A stretch of 64,000 nt of DNA from Aplidium turbinatum (lineage: Eukaryota; Chordata; Ascidiacea; Aplousobranchia; Polyclinidae), in the NCBI GenBank assembly GCA_918807975.1, contig OU964930.1, positions 12,208,372 through 12,272,371 on the forward strand, in the 5' to 3' direction. Both the position numbers and the translations under genes were made by a program. Below are positions 23,201 to 31,912 of the stretch, piece after piece. Numbering within the stretch: the stretch's first letter is position 1; each line of letters starts with the position of its first letter. The notes under the pieces are model-generated. The model was not told the DNA's origin. It did no database searches and saw nothing but the letters and a program-made list of their open reading frames with translations.

Positions 23201-26200
23201 GTAGCCGCAAGACAGCGGAGGTTTTTGAATCAGGGTTTGCCTTCCCCGAGACGAACTGCCGTCCAAGGCTGACGGGCTCCGTCTGCCCGGCTGTTGTACT
23301 GTCTTTTGTCTGGCCTCTCACCTCTAACCTGCCCGACATGGTTAAACCTGCCAGGGGCTACGAGCCCCCTTCGGTATAGCCCACAGGATCCTTGAGGTAC
23401 TCAAGCCTCCCCACCGCGGCAAGGTAACAGTACGGGGAGAAGAACATTGTAAACCGACTCTATTAGCTTGTATCATGCAACTACAAAACAAACCGTGGTT
23501 ATTGTTCAATGATTTTGATGTAACGCAGATGTTCAGTCGATATAACTCGCTCGCTGTAATACGGTATTGAATAGAATCAAAGTATTTTGATTTCATTTGC
23601 ATTTGATAGTTCAATTCAATTCAATTCAATTAATTTTTCTTTGTCGGAAAACAACAGCAATGATAAAGTTACACCATTGTCACGCAGATCCAACGTCAAA
23701 CGACGTAAAAACGTTGCTGCGATTGAAACAAACAGAAATAAAATCGTTTCCATGTGCTTGTTCTCCACTGGCAAATCGGTTATTTTTACGTCGATTCAAC
23801 GACTAAAGACGTTGAATCAACGCAAAAGGAGTGGAATGGTTAGCTGTGTAAGAATATATTTTTTGCTGCTTGTAGCCAAATCTGCCTACATCTCAAGCAA
23901 CACTTGTTTCCGATATTCGCATCTTTTCAAACAAACTGAAGTCAAATAAACAATTTTTACGTCTAAGCACTGTGGTCAAACGTTGAGTCGATATAATAAT
24001 GTCGCACTTTTGCCGGCTGGATGATTACAGAATAAATAGTTTCTCGGCAGTTGATGAGCAGTTACGGTTGTTAGTTTGAGAGACATAACGCAAAGTGTTA
24101 TTACCGTGGGAATACCGTGACCTCATTATCTCAAGCCGAGCAAGATAAAGCCTTGTTTCTTTATTATAATTTACATCTAACTTTGGCGATTTGATGCCTG
24201 TCTAATAAATCTATTATAGCTATAGATATACACATGATTTGAAGACAAGTTTGAATTTGTTGGAAAGTCAGATAAATTTTCTTTCACTTGGTAAAATATC
24301 TAACTGACAGCATGCATATCAAAGGCGTAATAAACGTTCAAAAGCCGTGGGCATTTTATGCCCCCCCCCCCCAACTCAGGGAATCCCTTCAGAGCCCAGT
24401 CTTAATACGGTTAAATCTGGCGGTACGTGATCATGTGCATATCTCAAAGTCATACTAACTTGTTGTAAGCTGAACCGATAAGATTGGTTCTTACAAAGGG
24501 CGTGTCCAATCCGTTGATGTCATCACTTTCAGGAAAAACAGAAATGTCTCGAAAGTTGTTTGGAGGGGTTTCTTGGTGCATTTGATTTTGATAAAAATCT
24601 TCACCTCTGAAAATATTCAAGCAAGGCATTTATTTTTTATTGTTCCTAGAAAGAAGCAGTGTCTGGATACGGGGTAGCCTAAAATGTAACTTGGGCTGTT
24701 GAACCATGCAACTGGAGTGTCAGTGGATACCCTATGTTGCAATCGACTGCGAAAAAATGAAACGGCGGACAGCAGTTTTTCCCCAATGCCATGCAGCCTC
24801 GACAACACCGTTTGTTTTTATAACATTGTTGCCAACTAGAGCTTTTTTACGTGAATATCTCCACTCCTTTGTAGAAATTTGTGTTGTGATTTACTGAAGA
24901 ATTATTATAAAATGATCAAAATCGTAATGAATTATTATTATTTTTCCAAAAATTAAAGATATAGACTACTGTATGATACAAAAGCTATAGGCTACAGTAT
25001 AATATTCACATATTATATCAGTTACAAACTGTAGCTGACCTTAACTGAAAATTACATACTAATATAAAATTAAGTCTTTTCATGGCTCACCTAACAACAA
25101 CTTGTTTACGATATTTTTTATTCATTTCTTCTAAAACATCGTTAATCTCATTAATGCGTAAAGCGATGTCGTTTTCTGAACCGATCTTTGAAGCTGAAGC
25201 GACTTCTTTTACAACAGTAAGTAGTAGAAACGTCTGGAATATGTGGAAATCAGATTTATTGCTTTTGGAAAAATACGTTATAAAAAGCTCATTGAAAAAC
25301 AGGTGGAAACCATACAATTATAAATTGATACAATTGTAAACACATAAAACTAGAAGCCAATATAGCATTTTTAAAGACCGACTCATAACTGCGGAAATCC
25401 TAAAGTCCTTTCGATTGCGCTTTATAGCTTACCCTGGGACCGAAGTAAAACTACCAAGTCAGACTTCACAATATTTTCAAAGCCCATCAACGTCTGAAAA
25501 CACATCGGACTCTTTCGTATTCATTTCTAAGACTTCGACTTGATGGTGTTAGTGGTGTGACCAGAAGAACAATTTAAGAAGCGGAGATGAAGCAAATGTA
25601 TAAAACATAGGCTATGCTTACAAACCAAATCTCCTTAATTAAAGAAAAAGTAATGGAGATTGTATGTGTTTATTAAAACGAATAGTTTATTTTCTAGAAC
25701 AAAAAAATATTTGAACAATTTGTTCCCCACCCATTTCTATCATTTTCTGCTTTACTTCCCTGAAAAGTAAAAACCGAGGAAAATCGCAAGTAGCACGTAA
25801 ACACGTGGCCGTAGCCATCAGTTACCTCATTTTCTGACGTTGTGGGGATGCGTTCCAGCAAAGCCTTCAACAAATCCAACGTAGTTGAAATGTACAGGGA
25901 AGCAAGATTTGTTTTGGTTGATCTGCGGTGCACAAAGTTTTGTTAGGACTTACGATCATCGAATCGAAATAAAAAATGTTTTTTGTCTAAATGTTTGTCA
26001 TTAAAAAAAAAAGCGAAGAAAATGTATCAAGAGAATGAACAACCAACAGCTACTAGTGACCGGCTTTATCATTAAGATTGTCACTCACTACTCAAGTATA
26101 GGCCATCTTTACAACTTATCACACTACTCGCATTCATCTTGCTATTTTCGCATCGCTCACTGCTTCCGCAGTTTAAAAATTCCGTATGATTATTAGCATG

Positions 26201-28537
26201 GACCTACATCCCACTTCATGTGGGGAACATATCGAGAATCTTTCTGCTCAAGAAAACAACTCGTAACGGTTTATCCATTTTCTACACCATTCCACCTATG
26301 AAACCCAAGGCGTCGAAAGTCTGACTGTCTATGATGCAAATTAAAACTTAAACGAAAAAAAAATTTCAAGTCTGCAGTAGACTTAGCTTCTGATCACAAC
26401 AAAGACTTACTGATAGGTTGTATATCAAAGCCAATCCTATATGCAATAAAATTACATTCTCTGGAAAATGTGGAGTAATGGAGGTATGCGCGAAATGGAA
26501 CAAACGAATACCAATATGATTGGTTGTGGTTAATTTCAAATCTTTATCCTCGGACTGAGAAAGTTTCCGAAATTCCTGGCAGTTTTGCATGCAGAGGCTT
26601 TGAACAAGAATAGCGAGTAGTCCATAAACTGCGTTGCTCAAGCGCACACCTAGAGCCGAAACAGCGCCGCTTGATCTTGAAAATTCTTCGTTCATAAAGC
26701 CAGACGCTTAACTGCAGGGTAAACAGTCCAGTAGTGGATATTCAGCATCATGAAAAAACCTTTCTGTATTTTCAAAAAACATTGCAAATATAAAAACGTG
26801 TAACATAGATTGGCATAAAAATTTACAGATTGACCTAGTTTGCATAGCGTAGGCTGCAGTATTTTTTGACATGAAATTATAAGCAGCAGTGGAGAACAAT
26901 GTGGCAAGAACTAGTGGTACGGTACTGATGAGCCCAGCCTCATGGGCGAAACACGTGTCTATCGTTGAGTTCTTGCTACACTCGACTGCCGAGAAACACA
27001 TCATCAATGTGTCAGTTTTCATTTGCTGAATAATTCGTCATACCCATCTTTAATTAATCCACGAAGAAATCGCTCCAGATTCTTCGTAAATCTATTTTTG
27101 ACGATTGTAGTTAAAACGGCGCCATAACAATCCGGGGGACTTTCCGCGCGGCACATTTTTCCAATGACTTCGAAGACAGTTTGAATCATTTCTGAGAGCA
27201 TTATATGTAAATTTTTATACAGAGATTAACCGATTTGCCATAACTTACTTGTTTTACACGGTACCACATTCGTCGCTGCTTTCTATTAATTTTACGTGGA
27301 AACATAAACGCAAAACATTTTTTTTATACAAACTGAAGCAAAATAAAGTATGTTTGCCACTGGTAGCCTATTCCTGCCGGTCTAGCGTGTTTTATTGCTT
27401 TGCAGCTAGCCATGCTTGCAATCAATAGCTTTCGGCCAACAGTTACGGCAAGTCACACGCATGCCGTATAACCTGTCAACCTGACCAAGCACAAAGCCCA
27501 ACCTCACCTTATCAACTGCACTTCTACAAACCTGTCAAGGTTTAAATATCTTGGCAAGCGGAAAATGATGCGGTAACGCATTTAGGGGGGCATTTGGTCG
27601 TGCTCCCTTAAATGCGTTACCGCAATACCGCATCATCATGCTCCGTTTCACAAAAAAATAAAATAACTAAAAAATGAAAAGAAAACGCACTTTCATGAAT
27701 TTTTGCAAAAATTTCTCGCTCGCTGAAGCACATTGCAAGCGACTGCGCCTGAAGGCGCGTGCTTTAAGAGTGGATAGTTAGTTCTGTGTCCCTCACAATT
27801 AGGGAAAACATGCCATATTTTAGATTAAAAACGTTGCTCATACAACTATGTTCAGATAAACATCAAATTAACCTTTTTTAAAAGTATGAAATCAACTACT
27901 TGTGTGCTGTAAGAAAATCTGAGAGTCACCTCCGACGCATTATCGAAACTTCGCTGCTACGTAAAAATCGTGAATATCACAAACAAGATGTTGTTTTAGT
28001 TATGTTGCAAATTTTTTTTAGAAAAAAAGCCTAAATAATTGCCCTTTTTTCTAACAAACTTTTAAGTAAAAAAAATTACTGAGCCATAAAATAAGCAAAA
28101 AGTGACCAAGCAAAGGTAAAATTTGTGAAATGTACTAGTGTGGCATGTCCTCCAAACCCCGTACATATCGTTGCTTCTTTTCTCTTAAAACTGTTGCTTT
28201 GTTGAAAATGATGCAAACTATGGTGAAACATTGAATTAGTTTATGACAGCCTGCTATGCGCAGTAACGGGTTAGTAAACTTAGTTTTATCATGATTTTAT
28301 GCAGCAAAAGCAAACATCGCTCTACTTAGCGTTGTGTTTATTTTACCACTTAAAACATAAAATGCTGAAAAGTCTTCACCTTCGTCCATTTCTAGTCGCA
28401 ACCTTTCAGAAAAACCAGCTCCTGCCTTCGCCAGTCCTAGTATGATTTGGCTTCCTGTGATTGTATCGCTTTTTGCCATGTTTTTCAATACTTTGTAGCT
28501 GGTTGGAGAAGCTTGAGCATTTTGCTTTCTATGTCGT
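11096..28537 (-). CDS. ZNFX1-like: ZNFX1-like gene, N-terminal part (10 exons, incomplete at both ends)
   Basis: ZNFX1 proteins are large NFX1-type zinc-finger superfamily-1 RNA helicases that act in antiviral RNA sensing and in germ-granule small-RNA inheritance. Ten minus-strand exons (28347-28537, 27044-27191, 25826-25922, 25091-25233, 24460-24606, 19024-19115, 18449-18538, 17281-17393, 16244-16481, 11096-11224) translate to about 463 residues that match, in order, the segment preceding the helicase motifs as I recall it from the vertebrate protein. Reading phase agrees at all nine junctions. The start codon exon, the GPPGTGKT Walker motif and the zinc fingers are not in the window; the last exon here ends in a GTAAGT donor, so the gene runs off to the left. 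Introns are full of hAT and TTAA elements. The assignment rests on remembered sequence, not a search, but the length and order of the matches make it strong. Confidence 0.85.
11733..11821 (+). CDS. Possible first exon, unassigned
   Basis: ATG at 11733 opens MFDKWNEKTEDVAALLRKLN and a basic AYKKRKTSQ end, ending at an AAAG/GTATGA donor. It lies in the ZNFX1-like intron on the opposite strand. No continuation was identified. Confidence 0.25.
12139..13525 (+). mobile_element. hAT transposon, ZBED5/SCAND3-type transposase remnant
   Basis: The left end CAGTGGTTTCCAAAGTGG and the right end GTTTGGGGAACATTG are of the CAGTGGTTCCCAA class. Plus-strand frames 12503-12820 (IKAHALNTRLFKRLCNENDE, ARFYSLFETVAEFLQ, NDIAYLSDIFSKFNELN) and 13085-13321 (LITLQSDFALKPKF, YPHVWKRVKVFIIAFTSSYL, VERAFSAV) match the middle and C-terminal parts of the transposase from which vertebrate ZBED5 and SCAND3 descend. 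The N-terminus is missing and the frame is broken. Confidence 0.85.
14361..15592. mobile_element. MITE-like element with GGAGAGTTGAGCC repeats
   Basis: The word GGAGAGTTGAGCC occurs near 14380, 14738 and 14765 and inverted (GGCTCAACTCTCC) near 14807, 15345 and 15565. The outermost pair (AGGAGAAATCCGGGAGAGTT and AACTCTCCTGGGTCTCCCCT) looks like terminal inverted repeats. No coding content. Confidence 0.55.
15875..16133. repeat. Direct duplication of about 95 bp
   Basis: Two segments sharing ACTAATATAAAAA, TTTTATGCAAAATCG and ACATTTTGTC-GGGCCCCC start about 158 bp apart. They form the right subterminal region of the composite hAT element. Confidence 0.6.
16244..16481 (-). CDS. ZNFX1-like: ZNFX1-like exon
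   Basis: The acceptor is GTTTGCTTTCAG and the donor GTAAGC. The exon encodes RHFLFASIADRDPNQLKKGF, matching FLFATVSNREPEQLCQG of ZNFX1, then a basic stretch of about 50 residues (RRNAQFGPELDHEAKRVVKP and PREKK) with no counterpart that I recall. A 4.26-kb composite hAT insertion ends 66 bp beyond the donor. Confidence 0.85.
16690..16920 (-). mobile_element. SINE copy (same family as 47704)
   Basis: On the minus strand it shares GTGGATGAAATTATTCCCGG, AACAACACTTCAACAATAGG and CAGTCCGAGGATAAA with the tRNA-headed copy at 47704-47985. The tRNA-like head is missing. Short frames here (reading VEVLLPG) are shadows. Confidence 0.5.
17281..17393 (-). CDS. ZNFX1-like: ZNFX1-like exon with GC donor
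   Basis: A TTATTTTAG acceptor precedes the exon. It encodes TQYRVRFNPSRLQ and RVKWETSRRLMFGNLVCLS, matching VQFDVRPLKF and VRWQNSKRLLYGSLVCMS of ZNFX1. The only donor that keeps the match is AAG/GCAAGA, a strong GC-AG consensus site, in phase 0 with the next exon. Confidence 0.87.
17564..18447. mobile_element. hAT MITE inserted on a splice donor
   Basis: The ends CAGGGCCTGATTAAGGC and TTAATCGGGCCCTG are inverted, and the element is flanked by perfect CCTGTTTT duplications (17556-17563 and 18448-18455). Internal inverted segments (GCCGAAGTCGCTGATCGGAG at 17817 and its complement near 18165) make it foldback-like. The duplicated target spans the exon-intron border of the ZNFX1-like gene. Confidence 0.9.
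18449..18538 (-). CDS. ZNFX1-like: ZNFX1-like exon whose donor lies in a hAT target duplication
   Basis: This 90-bp exon follows a TTTGCAG acceptor and encodes GEVRLHKQRHHDLKVYED and then a YPFSGKTG end, parallel to the KKFDDIRIYFDT segment of ZNFX1. Its last bases, AAAACAG, belong to the 8-bp duplication made by the hAT MITE at 17564-18447. The bases after the exon are now GC (AAAACAG/GCAGGG). The original-looking GT donor (AAAACAG/GTATAG) lies beyond the element at 17555-17556, and reading into the element from this exon meets a stop. Splicing therefore probably uses GC. Confidence 0.82.
19024..19115 (-). CDS. ZNFX1-like: ZNFX1-like exon with RLLREDFVRPLR motif
   Basis: The exon encodes YLDVQFRLLREDFVRPLR and QGIQQCFTL, nearly identical to the ZNFX1 family signature YLDTHFRLLREDFVRPLR. 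The acceptor at 19116-19117 (ATTAACAG) gives the better join, AYNNSDHYLD; another AG, preceded by CTAAC, lies 21 bp upstream in the same phase and would add seven residues. The donor is GTTAGT. Confidence 0.88.
19750..19998 (-). CDS. Unassigned coding-like segment
   Basis: An open frame of about 82 residues in the ZNFX1-like intron reads LTHFMDSFLFSCTRRVVQFT, SSFNPDLLRYQRCLDQFFPQ and EVMLLLEKPLLKDKSGLG. Its amino-acid texture looks protein-like, but it does not match ZNFX1 and I see no family. It could be an exon of an overlapping gene or a decayed repeat. The adjoining 19530-19740 has the GGATGCCCTTGC word common in LINE/SINE tails. Confidence 0.3.
   Translation of the reverse strand: MQTTNGGSTLDVGVLLTHFMDSFLFSCTRRVVQFTGTSVSSFNPDLLRYQRCLDQFFPQEVMLLLEKPLLKDKSGLGNSLPL
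20320..20361. repeat. 42-bp palindrome, copy 2
   Basis: TTTGCATTGATTCAACG at left; the degenerate right half reads AGACGTCAAATTATTGTAA. A third, right-half-only copy lies near 20450-20475. Confidence 0.5.
20699..20965 (+). pseudogene. Broken hAT N-terminal zinc finger
   Basis: The frame from ATG reads KEDTVKKWNLPAIGYETEG, then VVFCKICKEFYDGNKSE, a stop after VVQNW, and in another frame NASDHMTSRVHERAVL. The C-K-I-C pair followed by D-H and H residues has the layout of the TTF/BED-like finger of ZNF862-type hAT proteins. Only this domain is left. Confidence 0.55.
21049..21089. repeat. 42-bp palindrome, copy 3
   Basis: The right half AACGTTGAATCAACGCAAAT is intact; the left half is degenerate. 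Confidence 0.5.
22258..22298. repeat. 42-bp palindrome, copy
   Basis: CGAATCAACGTTAGACGAG with an imperfect mirrored half, GTTTGATTTATCG. A weaker copy (CATCGATTCAATATCATCAG) lies at 22157-22200. Confidence 0.45.
22606..22649. repeat. 42-bp palindrome, copy
   Basis: The right half AGACGTTGAATCAACATAAA is close to consensus; the left half is degenerate. Confidence 0.5.
22740..23440 (+). repeat. GC-rich SINE- or LINE-tail-like repeat
   Basis: A GC-rich island within AT-rich DNA. The stretch CCTGCCAGGGGCTACGAG, CGGTATAGCCCACAGG and CCACCGCGGCAAGGTAAC resembles conserved tail modules of invertebrate SINEs and LINEs. Overlapping frames on both strands are short and repeat-like. The family is not identified. 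Confidence 0.4.
23783..23826. repeat. 42-bp palindrome, best-preserved copy
   Basis: TTACGTCGATTCAACG, a seven-base loop ACTAAAG, then ACGTTGAATCAACGCAAAA: arms of about 18 bp pair almost fully. Confidence 0.7.
24460..24606 (-). CDS. ZNFX1-like: ZNFX1-like exon
   Basis: The exon follows an AATATTTTCAG acceptor. It encodes NNFRDISVFPESDD and TPFVRTNLIGSAYN, matching SYRTMPIYPTYNEV and RPFLRPNIISGKYDS, a well-conserved stretch before the YLDTHFRLLREDF motif. The proposed donor is GTTAGT, leaving two bases of a split codon. A 3.0-kb TTAA-flanked element begins only about 46 bp beyond this donor in the intron. Confidence 0.82.
25091..25233 (-). CDS. ZNFX1-like: ZNFX1-like exon
   Basis: The exon has an ATATTCCAG acceptor and a GTGAGC donor and is 143 bp long. 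It encodes TFLLLTVVKEVASASKIG and then a charged helix, INEINDVLEEMNKKYRKQ, parallel to the EKNLEKVQTIIEHLQEKRRE helix of ZNFX1. Phase 0 in, phase 2 out. Confidence 0.8.
25826..25922 (-). CDS. ZNFX1-like: ZNFX1-like exon
   Basis: This 97-bp exon lies between a CACCGCAG acceptor and a GAG/GTAACT donor and leaves in phase 0. It encodes LYISTTLDLLKALLERIPTT and SENE, matching the HISNIISLLQDLVSVFPASS segment of ZNFX1. The phase fits both neighbours exactly. Confidence 0.8.
26540..26645 (-). mobile_element. SINE fragment
   Basis: On the minus strand it shares CAAAGCCTCTGCA, AACTGCCAGGA and CAGTCCGAGGATAAAGATT with the copy at 47704. It lies in an intron of the ZNFX1-like gene. Confidence 0.5.
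27044..27191 (-). CDS. ZNFX1-like: ZNFX1-like exon
   Basis: A TGCTCTCAG acceptor precedes the exon and GTATGA follows it. The split codon joins in frame to the upstream exon, giving YVLSEMIQTVF. The peptide MIQTVFEVIGKMCRAES followed by a KNRFTKNLERFLRGLIKDG segment parallels FLELICQVLRKACSS and LKNSKFLKVCLPAYVVGMI of ZNFX1, an alpha-helical repeat region. The open frame continuing past the donor to 27019 is intronic. Confidence 0.78.
27565..27636. repeat. 72-bp hairpin
   Basis: ATGATGCGGTAACGCATTTA and its inverted counterpart TAAATGCGTTACCGCA...CCGCATCAT flank a 30-bp centre. It could be a miniature element or a structural hairpin. Confidence 0.6.
28347..28537 (-). CDS. ZNFX1-like: ZNFX1-like exon (most N-terminal found)
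   Basis: The exon follows a GCTACAG acceptor and ends at a GTAAAA donor. It enters with one base of a split codon and leaves with one. The peptide includes SYKVLKNMAKSD and IILGLAKAGAGFSERL, which parallel GYKFLESLLQKDPSE and TLATSLGLKELL in vertebrate ZNFX1. A further exon may lie upstream, because a CTACAG/GTATTG donor of matching phase ends at 28758, but I see no homology there. No initiator methionine is assigned. Confidence 0.7.
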
Positions 28538-28759
28538 CTGTAGCTTTGGTCATGTAATAAAAGTAACATTAATATTTGGTATAAGGAAGCTTATTTGATT
28601 GCGTTAAATAGACTACTGCTGTTTCAATTGTCACTTTGAATAAAATATTTTCAAAGCAGTAAGCAATATTATATCTACGTTGCTTTAATTTCGCTTTCGT
28701 CATACGAACATTATAATTTCGTCCTGAACTACAGTATAAAATTATCACAATCAATACCT

Positions 28760-29923
28760 GTAGTCCTGCGGCAGGCTACATGATATGTTCTTAAATAGGT
28801 GAACTATTTTATTGTGTGATTCTGTTGTGGTGTTTCCTCGAATACTGAACTATAGTAACCTTTAGTTACGCAATCTTTTATTGTGAAATCTGCTCCTAGA
28901 AAATTTTGTGTACGTGACATTCTCGAAACTTATTTGACTTGTTGGCCGGAAGAATGAATTCTTGTGATGTAATGTTACCCTAGTTTCTGGAAGATTCTGG
29001 TCCAAACAAACCTGTTATAAATAGTCGTCTGATTTGATTAGAGTTGTTATGAGAATTGTGTTGAGAGTTGTTTTTAGAGTTGTGTATAAAAGTATATTGA
29101 AGACGATTGTAGAGTTCCAGTCGATATTAAATAGATTGTAAAGTGGAAGTAATAGCCAATTGTAAAGCAGCTGTTGCAAGTAGTAGTGTATAATTATTTT
29201 GAAATCGAGGAAGCTTTTGCTGTTCAGAATTTGATTTCTTTGTATGCTGGAAGTGGTGAACCATTTGTTAGTTCAAGCATTTCATCTATCATCTTACAAG
29301 TACAACTATTTGGCCATTTACCTGACTTTTTAACGTTTGATATCTCAATAAACTACGTTATCAACCTTTCCGAAGTCTTTTTATGTGTAAGAACTAGAAA
29401 GAATGGTAACAAAAAGAAAACAAAGTCGGAGTCTCATACGCTAAACGCACTGTGAATTTAGAAGTCTGAGACGAAAAACAGCCAACAGTGAAATTTTTTA
29501 ACAATTCAACAAATTATCTAAATAAAATTTCGTTCCAACATAAGTCTCTTTTATTTTGTTTTGTTTCAACTTAACAGTCTTGTTGAAAAAACTTGTCAAA
29601 TTAGTTCGCCAACGAGAAAAGTTTGCTTACGATTCTTTTAATTTCTGGCAAACTTTAGTAAGGTTTTACAAAACTACAACCGTTCTTTAGTAAAAAAAAG
29701 TGCAGGGAAAAAAATGAGAAACCACCAGTGCAATGATTTTCAACCAGTGCCCCACGAAACTCCGACTATTCATGGAAGATAGTCAAGCAGTGGTCTACGG
29801 TGATCATTTTTTGGGTGTCTACTTTTTTTCAGCAGGCTTTAAACACACACTAGACTTGCAGTTTGCTCAATAGTTATCCATATCAAAATAAACTGATGTG
29901 ATAGGATATAAAAACTTATTGTG
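28760..29923. other. No recognisable feature
   Basis: AT-rich DNA upstream of the first ZNFX1-like exon found. A 93-residue plus-strand frame at 29174-29455 has no family resemblance or clear splice sites. Confidence 0.4.
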
Positions 29924-29931
29924 CAAATCAA

Positions 29932-31250
29932 CAGTGTTGTACGTTGACGGCGTCAACTTTTTGTTGACGCTGAGGCTAGCGCCGTCAATTTATTTTTTAG
30001 TTGACAGAAGTGATAGCGCCGTCAACTATTTGGCCGATTTTAAGCGTCAAGCGCTATGCGTCATTTTTTGTTTTCATGGAAAATCTCGTTTCACAATCAG
30101 AGTTTCACGATGTATTCTGGCCAGCGCGACTCATCCGAATTACCCGTTTTCGCGTTGGTTGGAATGGCTACCTGGAATACAAGCGGAAGAAGTTCGCCAA
30201 ATGGTGATCACTCATATCGTGAGCAGTATCGAGAACGAGGGATCAGAGAGAGAAAGAGGAAAATCAATGAATGTCATCGTAGAGGTTGAAAACACATTAT
30301 TTCAAGAGCTCTATACCCTTGAAAACAGCGATGTTGGTGCAGTGGACCTCGTTAAAAGATTTATATATGCTAAACCAGGGGTGGGGAACCTTTTTAGTAT
30401 TGCGAGCCACATAAAATGAGAAATAACACAGGCGAGCAACTAAAAAATTCGAAATTTATTTACAGATAAAAAATGCAGCCAAGTAGACAATGATTTATTT
30501 CACTTTCACAGCCAGTGGGATGGCTGAAAGCTTTTTTTATTTTTGGTGAGTCGTGTGATGTCTGCTGACAGGGAAGTTGTTGCAACTCTTAACTGCATCT
30601 CCATGTTTTTATCAGTCAGTCTGGAGCGAAGCCGATGGATTAACTAGTCACAGGCCATTCGCAATATACCGAGAATGCAGAGCCTACTCTTTTTTGAGCT
30701 GTTGTTTCAATATATTTTGGGTAAAGAAATTTTGACACGGGCCACATGGAACAGCCACGCGGGCCGCATTCGGCCCGCGGGTTCCCCACCCCTGTGCTAA
30801 ACCATCACAGCACACTTGGAACGGTGATTTCTTTCCGAATAAACGTTTTCAAGACTTGTTCTTGAAATACAACACACCAATACCATTCAGCGCTACTGTG
30901 GAACGCATTTTTTCGCTTGGAAAGGATATCATGCGTCCCAAACGCAGCAGATTGTCAGATAAACGTTTTGAAATGCTTGTGTTTCTACAAGTAAATAACT
31001 AATAAGCTAAGCAGCTAATTACAATACAGTCTCAAAACATAAAACCTGCTCTTTATTTATAGCTATTGTTAGCCTAAACTTGGTTGAAATACTTCCGTTT
31101 TGTGAGACCCTGGCTAAAATAGCGCTAGAAATTAGCGCTGACGCCGTCAATTTCTTTAAGAGCTTACGCAATACTTACGCCGTAAAGTTTTTAGGCAATT
31201 CGCGCTGACGCTGACGCCGTCAATTTATTTCATTGACGCGTACAACACTG
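29932..31250 (+). mobile_element. hAT transposon with C-terminal transposase remnant
   Basis: The ends CAGTGTTGTACGTTGACG and TTGACGCGTACAACACTG are inverted, with perfect CAAATCAA duplications. GACGCCGTCAA words repeat inside both ends. A plus-strand frame encodes ILASATHPNYPFSRW and, after a nested MITE, KYNTPIPFSATVERIFSLGK and LSDKRFEMLVFLQ, the hAT dimerisation domain. The 5' two-thirds of the transposase are deleted. Confidence 0.88.
30376..30794. mobile_element. hAT MITE nested in a hAT transposon
   Basis: CAGGGGTGGGGAACC and GGTTCCCCACCCCTG ends with perfect TGCTAAAC duplications at 30368-30375 and 30795-30802. It interrupts the transposase frame of the surrounding element and so is younger. 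Confidence 0.9.
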
Positions 31251-31912
31251 CAAATCAAGCATATGTTTGAAACTTGTTAAAAGATGTGATCACCCAAAAA
31301 ATTCTCACTGTACGCCGCTGGTCAAAAGTGTTTGCGCAAAAAGACACAGCGCTCATTGGATGTACCATTATGATTCTATACAGTATTATTCAATAGTGAT
31401 GCCAAGACAATCTGAGTATTTCTTGGTACAAGTGCAATATTTTTGTGCACGTTTTGCCTTTCATAGACTGTTAAGCCTATTTTACAATTTAGCCTACACT
31501 TTACAGCAGCAAAACGAACCCAAGTACCATACTGAAAATAAAGAGATGATCAATAGCTAAACGTGATTGAGATTATTATTTGGCCACAACACAACTTAGA
31601 TTTCTCTGTGTTCTGTAAGATATTTGTAATGTAAAGTAGGCTATTCCGTGGCGCAAACAAGATTGAAAAACATTACACTGCTGTAATGTGACGTGTAAAA
31701 GCAACAATCTTTTCTTCAAATATAAAAAAACAATAGCCAGGACAGAGTGACATTTTACTAATTATTATCAGCAATCAGCATGACATTTAAGAATGATTCT
31801 TTCATTGTTATCGATCAAAAGGGAAAAAATGAAAGCCTATTCACTCTGAAGTGGCTATATTTAAGGCGCATTTCGCTGTGTTATAGTGTGATCAAACAGT
31901 TTTGATTCGTGG

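Larger units (their letters stand above)
21407..24410. mobile_element. 3.0-kb TTAA-flanked element
   Basis: CCGTATTAAGACTGGG at the left and CCCAGTCTTAATACGG at the right are perfect 16-bp inverted ends, each bordered by TTAA, the target duplication of piggyBac- and Kolobok-type elements. GGGG/CCCC runs lie just inside. There is no transposase; the interior has a GC-rich repeat (22740-23440) and several 42-bp palindromes. It sits in the ZNFX1-like intron 46 bp from an exon. Confidence 0.75.

Noticed and set aside
22742-23379. Several GC-rich frames of 60 to 104 residues
   Set aside because: They overlap on both strands in a repeat with SINE/LINE-tail-like words and show no domain.
26366-27022. 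Minus-strand frames of 104 to 109 residues as ZNFX1-like exons
   Set aside because: They lie between two exons that join perfectly in phase without them, and part of the sequence is a SINE fragment.
29898-30419. A 173-residue frame as an independent gene
   Set aside because: Its first third is the hAT terminal repeat region and its end runs into a nested MITE; only the middle is transposase remnant.
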